A stretch of 64,000 nucleotides of DNA from Plantago major (Eukaryota; Streptophyta; Magnoliopsida; Lamiales; Plantaginaceae), in contig CM048840.1 of NCBI GenBank assembly GCA_026545765.1, forward strand, positions 81,868,877 through 81,932,876. Direction: 5' to 3'. A model generated the notes under the pieces. It was not told the origin of the DNA, made no database searches, and worked only from the letters and a program-made list of their open reading frames with translations. The translations under genes and the position numbers were made by a program. The stretch's first letter is position 1, and each line of letters begins with the position of its first letter. Of this stretch, positions 53,172 to 63,406 are shown one piece after another.

Positions 53172-54857
53172 CTCCGCATTTCTCGTGCAAAACGCCTCTT
53201 GGACTAAGGCTCAATGGCTATTTGATAGTGGATGCGGAAAGCACATGATAGAAGACAAAGCAAATCTGGTCAACTACAAAGCTTGCACCACTGGACGGAC
53301 ATCGATTTCTTTGGAGGAGAATTAAATCCCTCTCTGGGATCTGGCAACGTCAAATTAGGATCATTAACAATCACTGACGTATTACATGTTAAAGGTTTGA
53401 AATATAATCTATTTAGCATGAGCCAATTTGCAGACAAGGGATTCACTATGAAATTCAAAGCAAAGTATTGCAAACTTTTTGACAATGAGTCAAAGCAGAC
53501 AGTCTTGGTTGCTCGGCAGAAAGGCAGTCTTTATGTTGCCGATCGGTCATCTGCCAAAACTGAAGAATGTCTCACGGTGAGTCAACCAGGTCACATAGAA
53601 GAGCACTGGTTATGGCACAAAAGAATGAGTCACTTGAATTTAAAAACTCTGAACAAACTTGCCAAGAAAGAGTTAGTGTTTGGTCTTCCCAAAACATCTT
53701 TCAGAAAGGATGGTATATGTACTGCCTGTCAGATGGGGAAACAATCCAAGATCTCTTTCAAGACCAAAACCAGACACTCTAGTGTTAGACCACTGCAACT
53801 ATTACACATGGATCTTTTTGAATCATCTGTAACTAGTTATGCAGGAAAGAATTATGGTCTGGTTGTTGTAGATGACTTCTCAAGATTCACTTGGGTTGTC
53901 TTTCTGAAGCACAAATCTGATGCTAGGGTGGAGATACCAAACTTGCTGAATAAGCTTGAAGTCATGAAAAATGACAAAGTATCTGCAATCAGAACAGACC
54001 ATGGTACTGAGTTTGTCAACCAGTACATAAAGGAGTTTTGTACCAGCAAAGGTATACAACACCAACTTTCCTCTGTGAGAACACCACAACAAAATGGTGT
54101 TGCAGAAAGGAAAAATAGAACCCTTAAAGAAACAGCAAGGACAATGCTAGCTGACACTGAAATAAGTGAAGTTTATTGGGTTGAAGCTGTAAACACAGCA
54201 TGCTACACTCAGAACAGATGTTTGATAGACAAACACCATGACAAGACCCCATATGAACTCTTGGTTGGTAGATCCCCTAATATGAAACATCTGAAAGTGT
54301 TTGGTTGTAGATGTTTTGTTCTTAACAATGGAAAAGAGTATCTAAGAACATTTCAACCAAAGGCAGATGAAGGTGTGTTTCTTGGTTATTCTATGAATAG
54401 CAAAGCATACAGAGTTTACAACAAAAGAACAAAGAAGATCGAAGAATCAGTTCATGTTGTATTCTATGAAGGAAGCAAGAAAACACCCCTTGCTGATGAA
54501 CTCTCAGAAAGGTTCAAGGAACTAATGATAAAGGATTTTGAAGAAGAACCCTCAGAAAGGAAAAACATCATTGTGGAAAGGGAGGATGACTCTGACGAAG
54601 AAAAGCATGAGATGCCTAGTAACAACCAGATGATTCTCAGACATGATGAAGAATTTCCTATGAGAATTCCAGAAATGGAAATGAAGATGTTCATCAAAGA
54701 GCTAACTCTGGAAATGACCTCTCTGACAGGCATGTCCCAGAAAGCTCTCACACTGAGCAAGTGTCAGACATTCACCGCCCCTCTGAGGTGCAAGATGTCA
54801 CAGATACTGAAGAAGTATCAAGTCATAATCATAGTGATTCACATTCAGAACACATAG
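53172..54857 (+). pseudogene. SIRE copy A protease and integrase, two frames
   Basis: The protease active site LFDSGCGKHM is at about 53220-53250 in one frame (stop at 53325). The remainder of protease, the pre-integrase domain and integrase are in a frame open from 53232 to 54857. Zinc-binding: LWHKRMSHLNLKTL and CTACQMGKQ. Catalytic triad: D in HMDLFES (about 53808), D in RTDHGTEF (about 53997), E in NGVAERKNRT (about 54108). The C-terminal VFGCRCF...GVFLGYS block is at about 54300-54390. One frame change near 53250-53300 breaks an otherwise complete region. Confidence 0.85.
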
Positions 54858-55609
54858 ATGTTGACCCTACTAGCCCTAAACCCATGATGAGATGGATCAA
54901 GGATCATCCTGCAAAAGATGTGACTGGACCAATCAATCAAGGTGTTAGGACTAGGAGAGCAATAGCTGAAAATGCTAAGTCTCTCTTTGGATGTTTCATC
55001 TCAAACATTCAACCTAAAACTATAGAAGAAGCATTAAGAGACCAAGACTGGATCTCTGCAATGCAAGAAGAGTTGGATCAGTTTGAGAGAAACAAAGTCT
55101 GGAAACTAGTTCCATTTGTAGAAGGAATATCTGTGATTTGAACTAAGTGGGTTTTCAGAAACAAGATGAATGAATCTGGTGAAATAACCAGAAATAAAGC
55201 AAGGTTGGTTGCCAAGGGATTCACCCAGACTGAAGGTTTAGATTTTGATGAGTCATATGCACCAGTTGCCAGATTGGATGCAATAAGACTCTTTCTGGCC
55301 TTTGCAGCTCATAAAGACTTTAAAGTTTATCAGATGGATGTCAAGAGTGCATTCTTGAATGGTGAACTTGCTGAGGAAGTCTATGGTGAACAACCACCTG
55401 GCTTTGAAGTTTCCGCATAAAGTAGAATGGTCTATAAGCTACAGAAAGCTCTATATGGACTGAAACAGGCTCCAAGAGCATGGTATGACACTTTGGCCAA
55501 ATACCTTCTGGAAAGTGGTTTCAAGAAAGGTGAAGTTGATAAAACTTTATTTACTTTAAATCATGATGGGAAACTACTCTTAGTTCAAGTATATGTTGAT
55601 GACATCATA
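54761..55609 (+). pseudogene. SIRE copy A reverse transcriptase, truncated by copy B
   Basis: RT blocks: WISAMQEELDQFERNKVWKL (about 55050), [14 protein letters not shown] (about 55196), [18 protein letters not shown] (about 55331), LYGLKQAPRAWYD (about 55450) and YVDDII (about 55592-55609). A TGA at 55139 and a TAA at 55418 interrupt the frame. The copy ends abruptly at 55609 where the LTR of copy B begins. No RNase H of this copy is in the window. Confidence 0.85.
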
Positions 55610-57033
55610 TGTTGGTCCAGATAACGGCAAAGTAAAAGACTGGGGGGGGGGGGTGAATAGTCTTTTAAAACTTTTGTCGATAAACACGTTCTCGAAACAC
55701 AGGGTTTCTGATACTTAAATTCAGAGCGCGGAAGACTTTAAGATAGGTAAGTGCAGAAACAATAAGTATGTGTGTGTGCTTTGCTGAAATGTAAATACAG
55801 AAAGGTAAATGACACAGTAAGTATAGTGGTATCTGGAGGTGGCATAATCCTCCAACTAATCCACTTCGGTCTTTCTGAGACCTAGAATTCACTAGAATAG
55901 ATAATTGAGTTCACCTTACAATAATCCTATTCTAAGATTCTTAAACAAATGGTTCCCAACCAAATGTTCCCTCTGAGTTATTCCCCAGCTCCTAGAGCTA
56001 AGTACTTCCTCTACTCAGATAACCTTGGAGTTATTCCCTAATTTCCCAAATCAAGTACTTCCTCTACTCCACGCCTTGATGGTGTTGGTTATAAGGTTTT
56101 GTCAGAAAGGCTTCTCGTATAACTTTTCAATTATGTTTTCAGAGAGCCAATCAGAACAAGACTACTTAATACACTTGTTCAGTGGATGGCAGTCTGCTCT
56201 TTTTACTGACCCAAGTAATTGATGTCCGTTCTGGAGAATGAGCTTCAGAAAGGGTATCTGATAGTTCAACTCTTTCACGAATAACAATCTCTTGTTAAGC
56301 TTCAGGACAACTTAGAACTACTAGTGATTCTTCAAGCAACAGAAAGCTTTCAGAAAGGGTAGTAGAGTGCTTGAGAGAATACTTTGCTTGATGGTAATTT
56401 TGCAAGATAGAGCGTTCTAAGGTATGTTCTTCAAGCATCTAAGTGTGTGATATATATAGATAAATTTGAGAGGCGTTTGAATTGTATCCGTTGTGCTCTC
56501 TATCAAATTATATCCGTTTATATCTTGAACTATGTACTCAGAAGTCACTATCTCATTTTTCAGAGAGGACTGCTTTTTGCAGCATTTCTGCCGATGCATT
56601 TAATGAATAGTAGTGTTCATTGTCCTTTAGTCTCAACGGATACATGAGCCTTTATGATGGCTTGCATGCTCCATACTCATGATGTCATATGTCCAGAATC
56701 ATATTTCGAAAGTAAGTTAATATACTCAAGAAAGGATTAAGGACATAGTCTTTCTGAGTTAGACTAAACCTTTGTGTCTTCATAAACCTTGTGCAATCTT
56801 CAGTCTTCTAATCTTCAGAAAAGCTCCATTGCTAGGATTGATCTTCATGGTCTTCTTGAAATAAAAAATTACACTTAGAGACCTGTAATCCTAATACAAG
56901 ATTTACTAGACTAATCATACTCAGTGATTTCCTCTTTTACAATGTTCAAGTGAACCAAGAGTACTTAATCACCTTTCTGGCTAAGATAAGAACATGTGAT
57001 GAGTGATCAAAATACTAACAGATATTCCTAACA
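55610..57033 (-). repeat. 3' LTR of SIRE copy B (1424 bp)
   Basis: On the plus strand it starts TGTTGGTCCAG and ends CCTAACA. It mirrors 49134-50548. A run of 12 G (55642-55653) is expanded compared with the C5 at the same place in copy A. Confidence 0.9.
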
Positions 57034-57047
57034 AATTTCCCCCTTTT
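57034..57047 (-). other. Polypurine tract of SIRE copy B
   Basis: The minus strand reads AAAAGGGGGAAATT directly before the LTR. Confidence 0.88.
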
Positions 57048-57396
57048 TGATCAGTCATCCATGACTATCTTTCGAGTCCTATTACAAAATTGTAATCCTG
57101 GAAGAGAAAACAATCCACCACTTAATCATTTCAAATGATATTCAATTTTAGTTGAATTAAGTGCAGAAAGTAAACATCAACCAAATCACAAGAAGTGATC
57201 TTTGTTGATAAGTTGTCATCTATTAAAATGTATCTGAGAGTATGATCTTCAGATAGGTACAGTTTACAGAAAGAGATGCAACTTTTACATATAGAGATTT
57301 TTAGAAACAATCAGCAAGATTACAAAAAGTAATAAAACATACTAAGTAAATTAGAACAAAGGAGAGTCCAAGCTCCAAGAGAGTATTCTAATGTTA

Positions 57397-58109
57397 CTAG
57401 TCTTCAAGTCTTGAACGACTTGGGTTTAGATACCTCAAGTTCTTCAAAGACCTTCTCGGATCGATTGACATGATCATCCACTTTTCGCATTCTTGGACAT
57501 AGTCATAAAGAATCCTTCTAACGAGAGCTCGTCTTTCCGGATAAGTCACATATTTCATGGTAACTCTTGCCAAGTTTGTGATTCTTCCATGAAAGTGTTT
57601 AACCTGAAGTACTTTCCCTGCACCTGCATGGTCTACTTGCAGCTGAGATAGGTTGAAATACTTGTATATTTCTTCCAGATAGTGTATATCATCTAAGTAT
57701 TCATCCAATGTCATATAGAATGACTCATAGGTTGAAACACCTAGTTTGTTCTTCCTGCTGTAGCTACCATCCAGTTTTCTTACCTTGTGTACATCATCAG
57801 GTTTTGGGTAAGGACAGGCAAAAGAAAGATCCATCTTTCTGGCTTCATTCCTCTTTTCTATTCAAAGTTTAGCCAGGCATGAAGGTGCTCATGTTTTAGC
57901 AATTCTGGCTTGCCTTCTCTCCATTTCAGGATCTGGTTGAGGATGGGAGTTGGAAACTTATCATTGACAAGTAGGTGTTGTAGTTCCAGAATCCAATACC
58001 CTCTCTTGTTCAGAATGCACCTATATGAAGATTCTTCATTACTAGTCTTCATATACTCAATGTGGGCATCAGTTGGCCTTTCTTGATGTATTTCATTGTT
58101 TATTACCAA
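57397..58109 (-). CDS. Second accessory frame of SIRE copy B, one internal stop
   Basis: About 237 codons in one frame with a single stop near 57858. The first half includes HIEYMKTSNEESSYRC and ILELQHLLVNDKFPTPILNQILKWREG. The second half includes SYSRKNKLGVSTYESFYMTLDEYLDDIHYLEEIYKYF and ends RRSLKNLRYLNPSRSRLED. I do not recognise the family. It lies between the main accessory gene and the 3' LTR, and could be its last exon or a separate gene. No ATG is clearly the start. Confidence 0.4.
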
Positions 58110-60418
58110 ACCGAAATCCTTCTTGCTTTTACATTTTGGCCTTCATCAGAGATCCTCTAACCCTTTCTTCCTGCCTTGGGGCTATGCTGGTGGATGTTCC
58201 TTGTAATGACTTGGTATTTCCAAAAGGGGTTCTAGCTGCCAAAGGTCTTGCTGCCAGAGGAGGTTGTGAAGTAGTTGCTTGTCTCCTTTTCTTGTGAAGT
58301 GGATGTTCATCTGTGTCATATTCATCCTCATCATCATTGAAGTCCAAAATTGGAGACTTGCAGCTTTCTTGACCTCTTACCTCTCCTTCTTCTTGGTCTT
58401 CTCCTTCTTCAGGATTATTCTGGTTGTTCCCATCTGAGATCCTAAGGGACTTGGTTCCCCTAGTTATCATACTTCTCAGCCTTCTGGCTAGTTGATCTGG
58501 AACAACTTCTTCAGCAAGGGTGTCTCCAGTGGTGTCCTTAATGACAAGTTGACTTGAGGAGGGAGGAATTGATTGTTTTCTTTTTCTTCCTCTGCCTTTC
58601 TGAGGCATTTGTTCTTCCCCCTTAGTCATGAATGACTGACTCATGATAGCATAAGCTTCAGAGAGAGTTTCAAAGTTTTTCTGGAGATTGTTGTGCACCC
58701 TGACTAATTCTTGAAGTTCTTTCTTCAGCTCTGTGTTTTGCTTAACCAGTTCCTGCTCCTTGCTGTTGAGCTCATCAAGTGGTCTTAGGATGTCATTGGC
58801 TTGCGAGCAAAGCCATGTCGGCTTCATTCAATGCTGCATTAGCATTGTTACAATCCTCATCCCTGACCAACCCTAGGTCTTTCTGAGAGAGAGCTATGCT
58901 GGTTGCTATGTTGAGTAAAGCAGCAACCAATGGCTTCATATCTTCTGGGATGAATTTTAGCACTTCTGTATCTTGGGCAACTAGTGTCTTTCTGAGCTCT
59001 AAAAAGACACTGTTCCTTGCACGGTGCTCTTCACTTCTTGAACTACTTGGTGCATAGAATATATGAGGAGCAAGTAGGGCTCTTTTGTGCTGAGTGACAA
59101 GTCTCTCATCTTCTGCTTCAGTAATCAAGTTGTGGGTTTCAGCATCACTATCATAATCCTTTTCTTGGATTGTTTGCAGATTGACAATCTTCTTCTACTT
59201 TCCATCAAGTGTGCTGGCCTTCTGAGAAGATGTAGAAGGTCTTTCGGATGCAGTCTCAGCATCATGCTCTTCATCATCATTGTCATCCATGGCATCTATC
59301 TCAGCAGTTGTGACAACATTGGCATTTTTCAAATTTCTTTGCTCATCTTGGAGTGCTAATTCCTTGGCATTAGCTTCTTCGAGCTTCTTGATTTTGGCTT
59401 CCTTTTCATCAACAACAGCTTGAGTCTCAATGTTGATTCTCTTCTCTTCTTCCAATATCTTTCTGAGTTGTTCAATCCTAAACTCAGCGGCTGAAATTTC
59501 TTCTATGGCATCATTGTGTTCAGCCTGTTGGGTATCTTGATGAGACTTGGGAGGTGATGATGATGGAGCTTTCTGAGCATTTGAGGGAGTAGCCTTTTCT
59601 CCACTTCCTTTGATAGCTTTCTGAATCCCGCCTTGTCCAGGATGGGGATCATCATTCTGATCATCATCATCATCACTCTTGTTCTTTGCTTCTTGGTTTG
59701 GATGCTCAGAGGGAGGTTCTTGATAATCATTTTCGTCCATCTCCTCGTCATCTTCTGAAACCAGGTTGATCACATTTGGGAATGTAATCATCCTCCCATT
59801 AACTGCTTCTTGTTCAGCAGGATAAGTAGTGAGCTTGCTCGACAAGGCAGGATGGGTAACCATCTGCTCTTGGGTTTGAGCATCCGCAGACTTGAAATCT
59901 GCTATAAGTCTTTGTGCTACTTCATGAATGAAGTCTTCATGCATCAGAGTGGCAAATGAGTAGGACTCTGTTGGGAACAATGCATGGATATAATCTTCCA
60001 GATTGAAGGCGATTGCTCTCTTTTCTGGGACGTCGATTACTCTGGCTAATTCTGAAAGGTCAGCCTTTCTGAATTTCTGCCATTGTTTGAAGCACTTGAG
60101 ATGTTTCTTTAAAGTATGCTTCTGGAAAGCCTTGAGTAAATCAACTGGCACTAGACTTTGAGCCTGTGTAGAAACACTAGGCTCATCTGCTTGGAATTTT
60201 GCTTGCTTGGGCACAGAGGCCTCAGATACCTTATTGTGAGGAGAAGTCTGATCCTCATCAACCTTTCTTTCTGCTTGAGCTTCCAAGTGAGGAAGCTCAG
60301 TAGCATGTTCCTCAGAAACCTTGGGGGTTTCTGGCACCTTTTCTGCAAATCGCTTGTTCAAAGCTTTTAGTTTCTTTTGGAAGAGATAACACAACGGTTT
60401 CTTCATCCAATTGTCCTT

Positions 60419-60507
60419 CTGACTGAGCCTGTAAGAACAAACATAAGAGATTTTAGTAGTGGGTTTTCCAGAGCATTCATTGAAGAAGACTATTACTGAT
60501 TACTTAC
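60419..60507 (-). other. Predicted intron 3 (89 nt) of the SIRE copy B accessory gene
   Basis: The donor is GAGAAG|GTAAGT. The acceptor is GTCAG|AAGGAC, chosen because it joins to the open frame of exon 4. A stronger-looking acceptor TTCTTACAG|GCTCAG nine or ten bases upstream would shift the frame. Confidence 0.5.
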
Positions 60508-60615
60508 CTTCTCAGTAGAAGGCTCAGTAAATACTTCCTCAAAAAGCTTTTCAGCCTCTGGAATCTCTAGGTTTTGGGGTGTTGGTTCCACCACCACTAC
60601 TTCCTCAGTTGGAAC

Positions 60616-60699
60616 CTAAGAAGAGACATTAAGAATATTAGAACATAAGATAAGAGCATTTTTAGTTAGCTATTTCTTGTTCAGAGATAACTTCACTAC
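60616..60699 (-). other. Predicted intron 2 (84 nt) of the SIRE copy B accessory gene
   Basis: CCACAG|GTAGTG donor and CTTCTTAG|GTTCC acceptor. Phase 0; the exon that follows is 108 nt and open. Confidence 0.6.
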
Positions 60700-60804
60700 C
60701 TGTGGGACAGGCTCTTCTTGATAGTCTGAGGTTGGAGGAACCTCTTCTTGATTCAAGGGGGTGGACAGGTTTTCTTCCCCCTGAAAGTGTGTCTCCATGT
60801 TGGC

Positions 60805-60882
60805 CTGTAACAAATACAGCTTATGAGTAACAAGTTAACATGCAATTATGTTGACATGTTATATACAAACTATCTTTGTTAC
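60805..60882 (-). other. Predicted intron 1 (78 nt) of the SIRE copy B accessory gene
   Basis: CTATTCAG|GTAACA donor and TTTGTTACAG|GCCAAC acceptor. Phase 0; without removal the frame stops seven codons after the donor. Confidence 0.6.
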
Positions 60883-62481
60883 CTGAATAGGGTCAGGCTG
60901 ATCATTGATCTCTTGGACTTGTGGTGATTCCACAGTCTCTCTGTGCTCATTATTGTTCTCCTCTGCAGTATCATTCTGAGTCTCCATCTCAGTTTGATCC
61001 CTTTCTGAGAGTTGAGCTCTCTCAGAAGGTTGAGGAACCTGTGTTAAAACAGGATTTTCTTCAGCAACATTAAGTGCTGGCATTGTGAATATGGAAGCAA
61101 TGTCAGGATCTTCCAGCATTCTATCTTCCTCACCCAGGCCTTCTTCTTCCTGCTGGGTAGAGGGGCTCACGTCTTTCTGAAGAGCTGAGCTTGATGCTCC
61201 TCGATGGGTTTCATACTTGAATCTTTTGAGTACTTTTGCAAGTACTTCATCATCCTCAGAATCACTATTCTGTGTTGGTGCAGACCCATCTATGATATTT
61301 CTATCATCTCTGGAGAGATCTGGAGCATTCTGGTTCAGGACTCTTGGGGCATTCTGGAGTTGCCTTTCTGGGCGTCCAACATCTTCTGAGACCTTGTCTC
61401 CAGAAGGTTGTGCCTCTTGTATGCTTAGGGACTTGGAGGCTCTATTGCTTTGAGTCCTTTTTCTCTTGGCAACTGGAGGTTTACCTTGAGCTTGCTCAGA
61501 GACCTCCTCACCTTGCTGTGCAGGTTCTTCTTCTTTTGCCTTCGAAAAGCGCTCAAAGAAGTTTCTCCTTTTCTTCAAAGGCGTGTCTGAAAAGGGAGTT
61601 GGTGACTAGGATTTCCTGCCTCTTTCTGAGAGTGATTCCCATTGTTTCCAGAATGTAACAGATTCTGAGACCAAAGTGCATATTGGCCTTTGGCTCAGCA
61701 AGGCCATTGATGATTTTGGGCTCAAATTCCTCAATATAATTTGTTAAATGCGTACTTCCCCCAATTGAAGTGGGTTTCTTGCCCTTCATGCTTCTTGTTC
61801 AGAAGATGCATCATCATCCATCTCTCCATGCTTATCTGGTCTACTCCTCCTTTGTTGCCATCAAAGCAACGGACCAGAATAAGAGCTAAAGTACTCCAGT
61901 GTTTCTGGAGATGACTAGTTCTGATGGCTTTCAGAACAAAGTCTCCTGGGCAACCTTTTGCATTTTCTAACTGGATTGCTTCAAATAGCTCTTTGACGAC
62001 TTGAATCATGGAAGCGTCCTTGATGTTGATCTCTTCAATTGTTCCTCGATTTTTCAATCGGAATATCTTGCAGAAAGTCTTGCAGTCTAGAACAATTTCT
62101 TGTCCTTGGACTTCAGTCTGCATGTATTTCTCTTCTTCATCATTCACAACTTTTGTGAAGATTTTGGAGTTGTTATAGAACTCAAAGACATCCAAAGGTG
62201 GATAGTCCACTGGGTGCAGCAGATAGAAGCTTGTAGATATGGGAATTCTTCAGCATCCCCAATATCAGTTTCCTTTCTGGTTTTGAATGTATAACTGCTG
62301 GTACATACCTCATTACTAGAAAAGCTCCCCAATTCATTTTGTGGTTAGGGTTCTAGTCCGATGGGGTAAACTTTCCAAGAAGGCCTTTATTCAACACCTT
62401 AAGTTCCTTTCTTCCTTGCTTTTCAGCAGGAGCAGATGATGCGGCCTTAGGGTTCTTGGTGGTCATCTTCTTGGGGGCCAT

Positions 62482-62691
62482 CTCTTATATAGAGTTTTGA
62501 GTGAGTGTTTTTCAGATGAATTTTGCACAAATAATCGAGATTAGTCTATCTTTTCAGAAGACTAAGCACAAGAAGTTGAGTTTTGCAGAGGGATTTTGCA
62601 GAAATCTTGAGAGATTTTGCTGTTTTGATGCAAGTTTGAAATTTCGAATTTGGTGAAAGTGCTTGTCTTTTGCCCAAATCCTATATATATA
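62482..62691 (-). promoter_or_regulatory. Internal promoter and leader of the SIRE copy B accessory gene
   Basis: On the minus strand CTATATATAGG (TATA, 62682-62691) is followed by a leader of under 200 nt rich in A, C and T, up to the ATG at 62481. The layout matches the internal promoter at 18206-18489 in the other SIRE-like element. Confidence 0.55.
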
Positions 62692-63406
62692 GCGGACAAA
62701 ATGTACATAGATACAACATACATACAACTGAATATGAATGCGTGTCTTTGCATCTGCATAGGCATGGTACGTCCTTTGTACTTCATTAAATGGGTAGTGG
62801 GCCATTTCTGCATTTATCAACAGACATTACTTGCTTTGTTTTAATCTCAATCGTTGAGATCAAACGTTTATTCATCAAGGCTTATACTGAATATCTTGTA
62901 ATGATATCAATCAACAAATGGTAATGTGCCGACTTGATGGATTTTTAATATGCTACATTCATTGTGTCACTTAGTAAAGAGTAGGAACACTTAATCGTTT
63001 GAGCTTATCATTCTGAGTGTCAAGTCCTTATCTATATATTGTTTATCATGAAAATGGTAAAAATACAAGACATTGTACATGTTTGCCTTTCAGAACTTAT
63101 ACCTTTTGGGCTTTGTGTGTCCATTTCTCTTTATGACTAAATAGCTTTCTAAATTCAAGTGTCAGAAGCTTCAGTTGTTTGAATGTATTTGACCCACTCT
63201 CAGTAAGTAAGTTCTATTTTTATTTACTTATTGAGTGTGTACCAACCTTTGCCTTTCTGGATACCCGTTCCAGAAATGTTTTTCCTTTCTGAGTGTTGCT
63301 ACTCAGAAACCTTTACATCACTTCTTGGCTTTCTGAGAACCTGTTCTCAGAGACCTACTTCTTTTCTACCTCACTTACTCAGACTTTAGAGATTCAGGAC
63401 AATTTT
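62692..63406 (-). other. Non-coding spacer between pol and the accessory gene of copy B
   Basis: No ORF is supported. At 63254-63351 three inverted repeats follow each other: TTTCTGG/CCAGAAA, TTTCTGAG/CTCAGAAA and TCTGAGAAC/GTTCTCAGA. On the minus strand they begin about 55 nt after the pol stop. Confidence 0.65.

Larger units (their letters stand above)
49134..55609 (+). mobile_element. SIRE-type Ty1/copia element, copy A, 5' part
   Basis: LTR 49134-50548, then PBS, gag, protease, integrase and RT in order on the plus strand. It is cut at 55609 inside the RT, right after YVDDII, by copy B inserted in the opposite direction. The rest (RT end, RNase H, accessory region, 3' LTR) is outside the window. 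Confidence 0.88.
58129..62481 (-). pseudogene. Main accessory gene of SIRE copy B with three predicted introns
   Basis: Starts at ATG 62481-62479 (MAPKKMTTKN) behind a TATA box at 62682-62691. Exon 1 runs to 60883 and contains FEFYNNSKIFTKVV...VQGQEIVLDCKTFCKIFRL (62190-62040), the plant transposon-protein type block, then a basic segment (AKRKRTQSNRASKS) and acidic runs. Introns: 60805-60882, 60616-60699 and about 60419-60507. The exons between them (105 and 108 nt) are open and in phase. Exon 4 (from 60418) has acidic stretches, a long coiled coil (about 59480-59320), another coiled coil and basic motifs (GRGRKRKQ, HKKRRQ), which look like nuclear localisation signals. Small indels in exon 1 (near 62340-62210 and 61730-61560), a TAG at 59195 and a frame change near 58800 break it. 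No membrane segment is seen. Confidence 0.65.
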
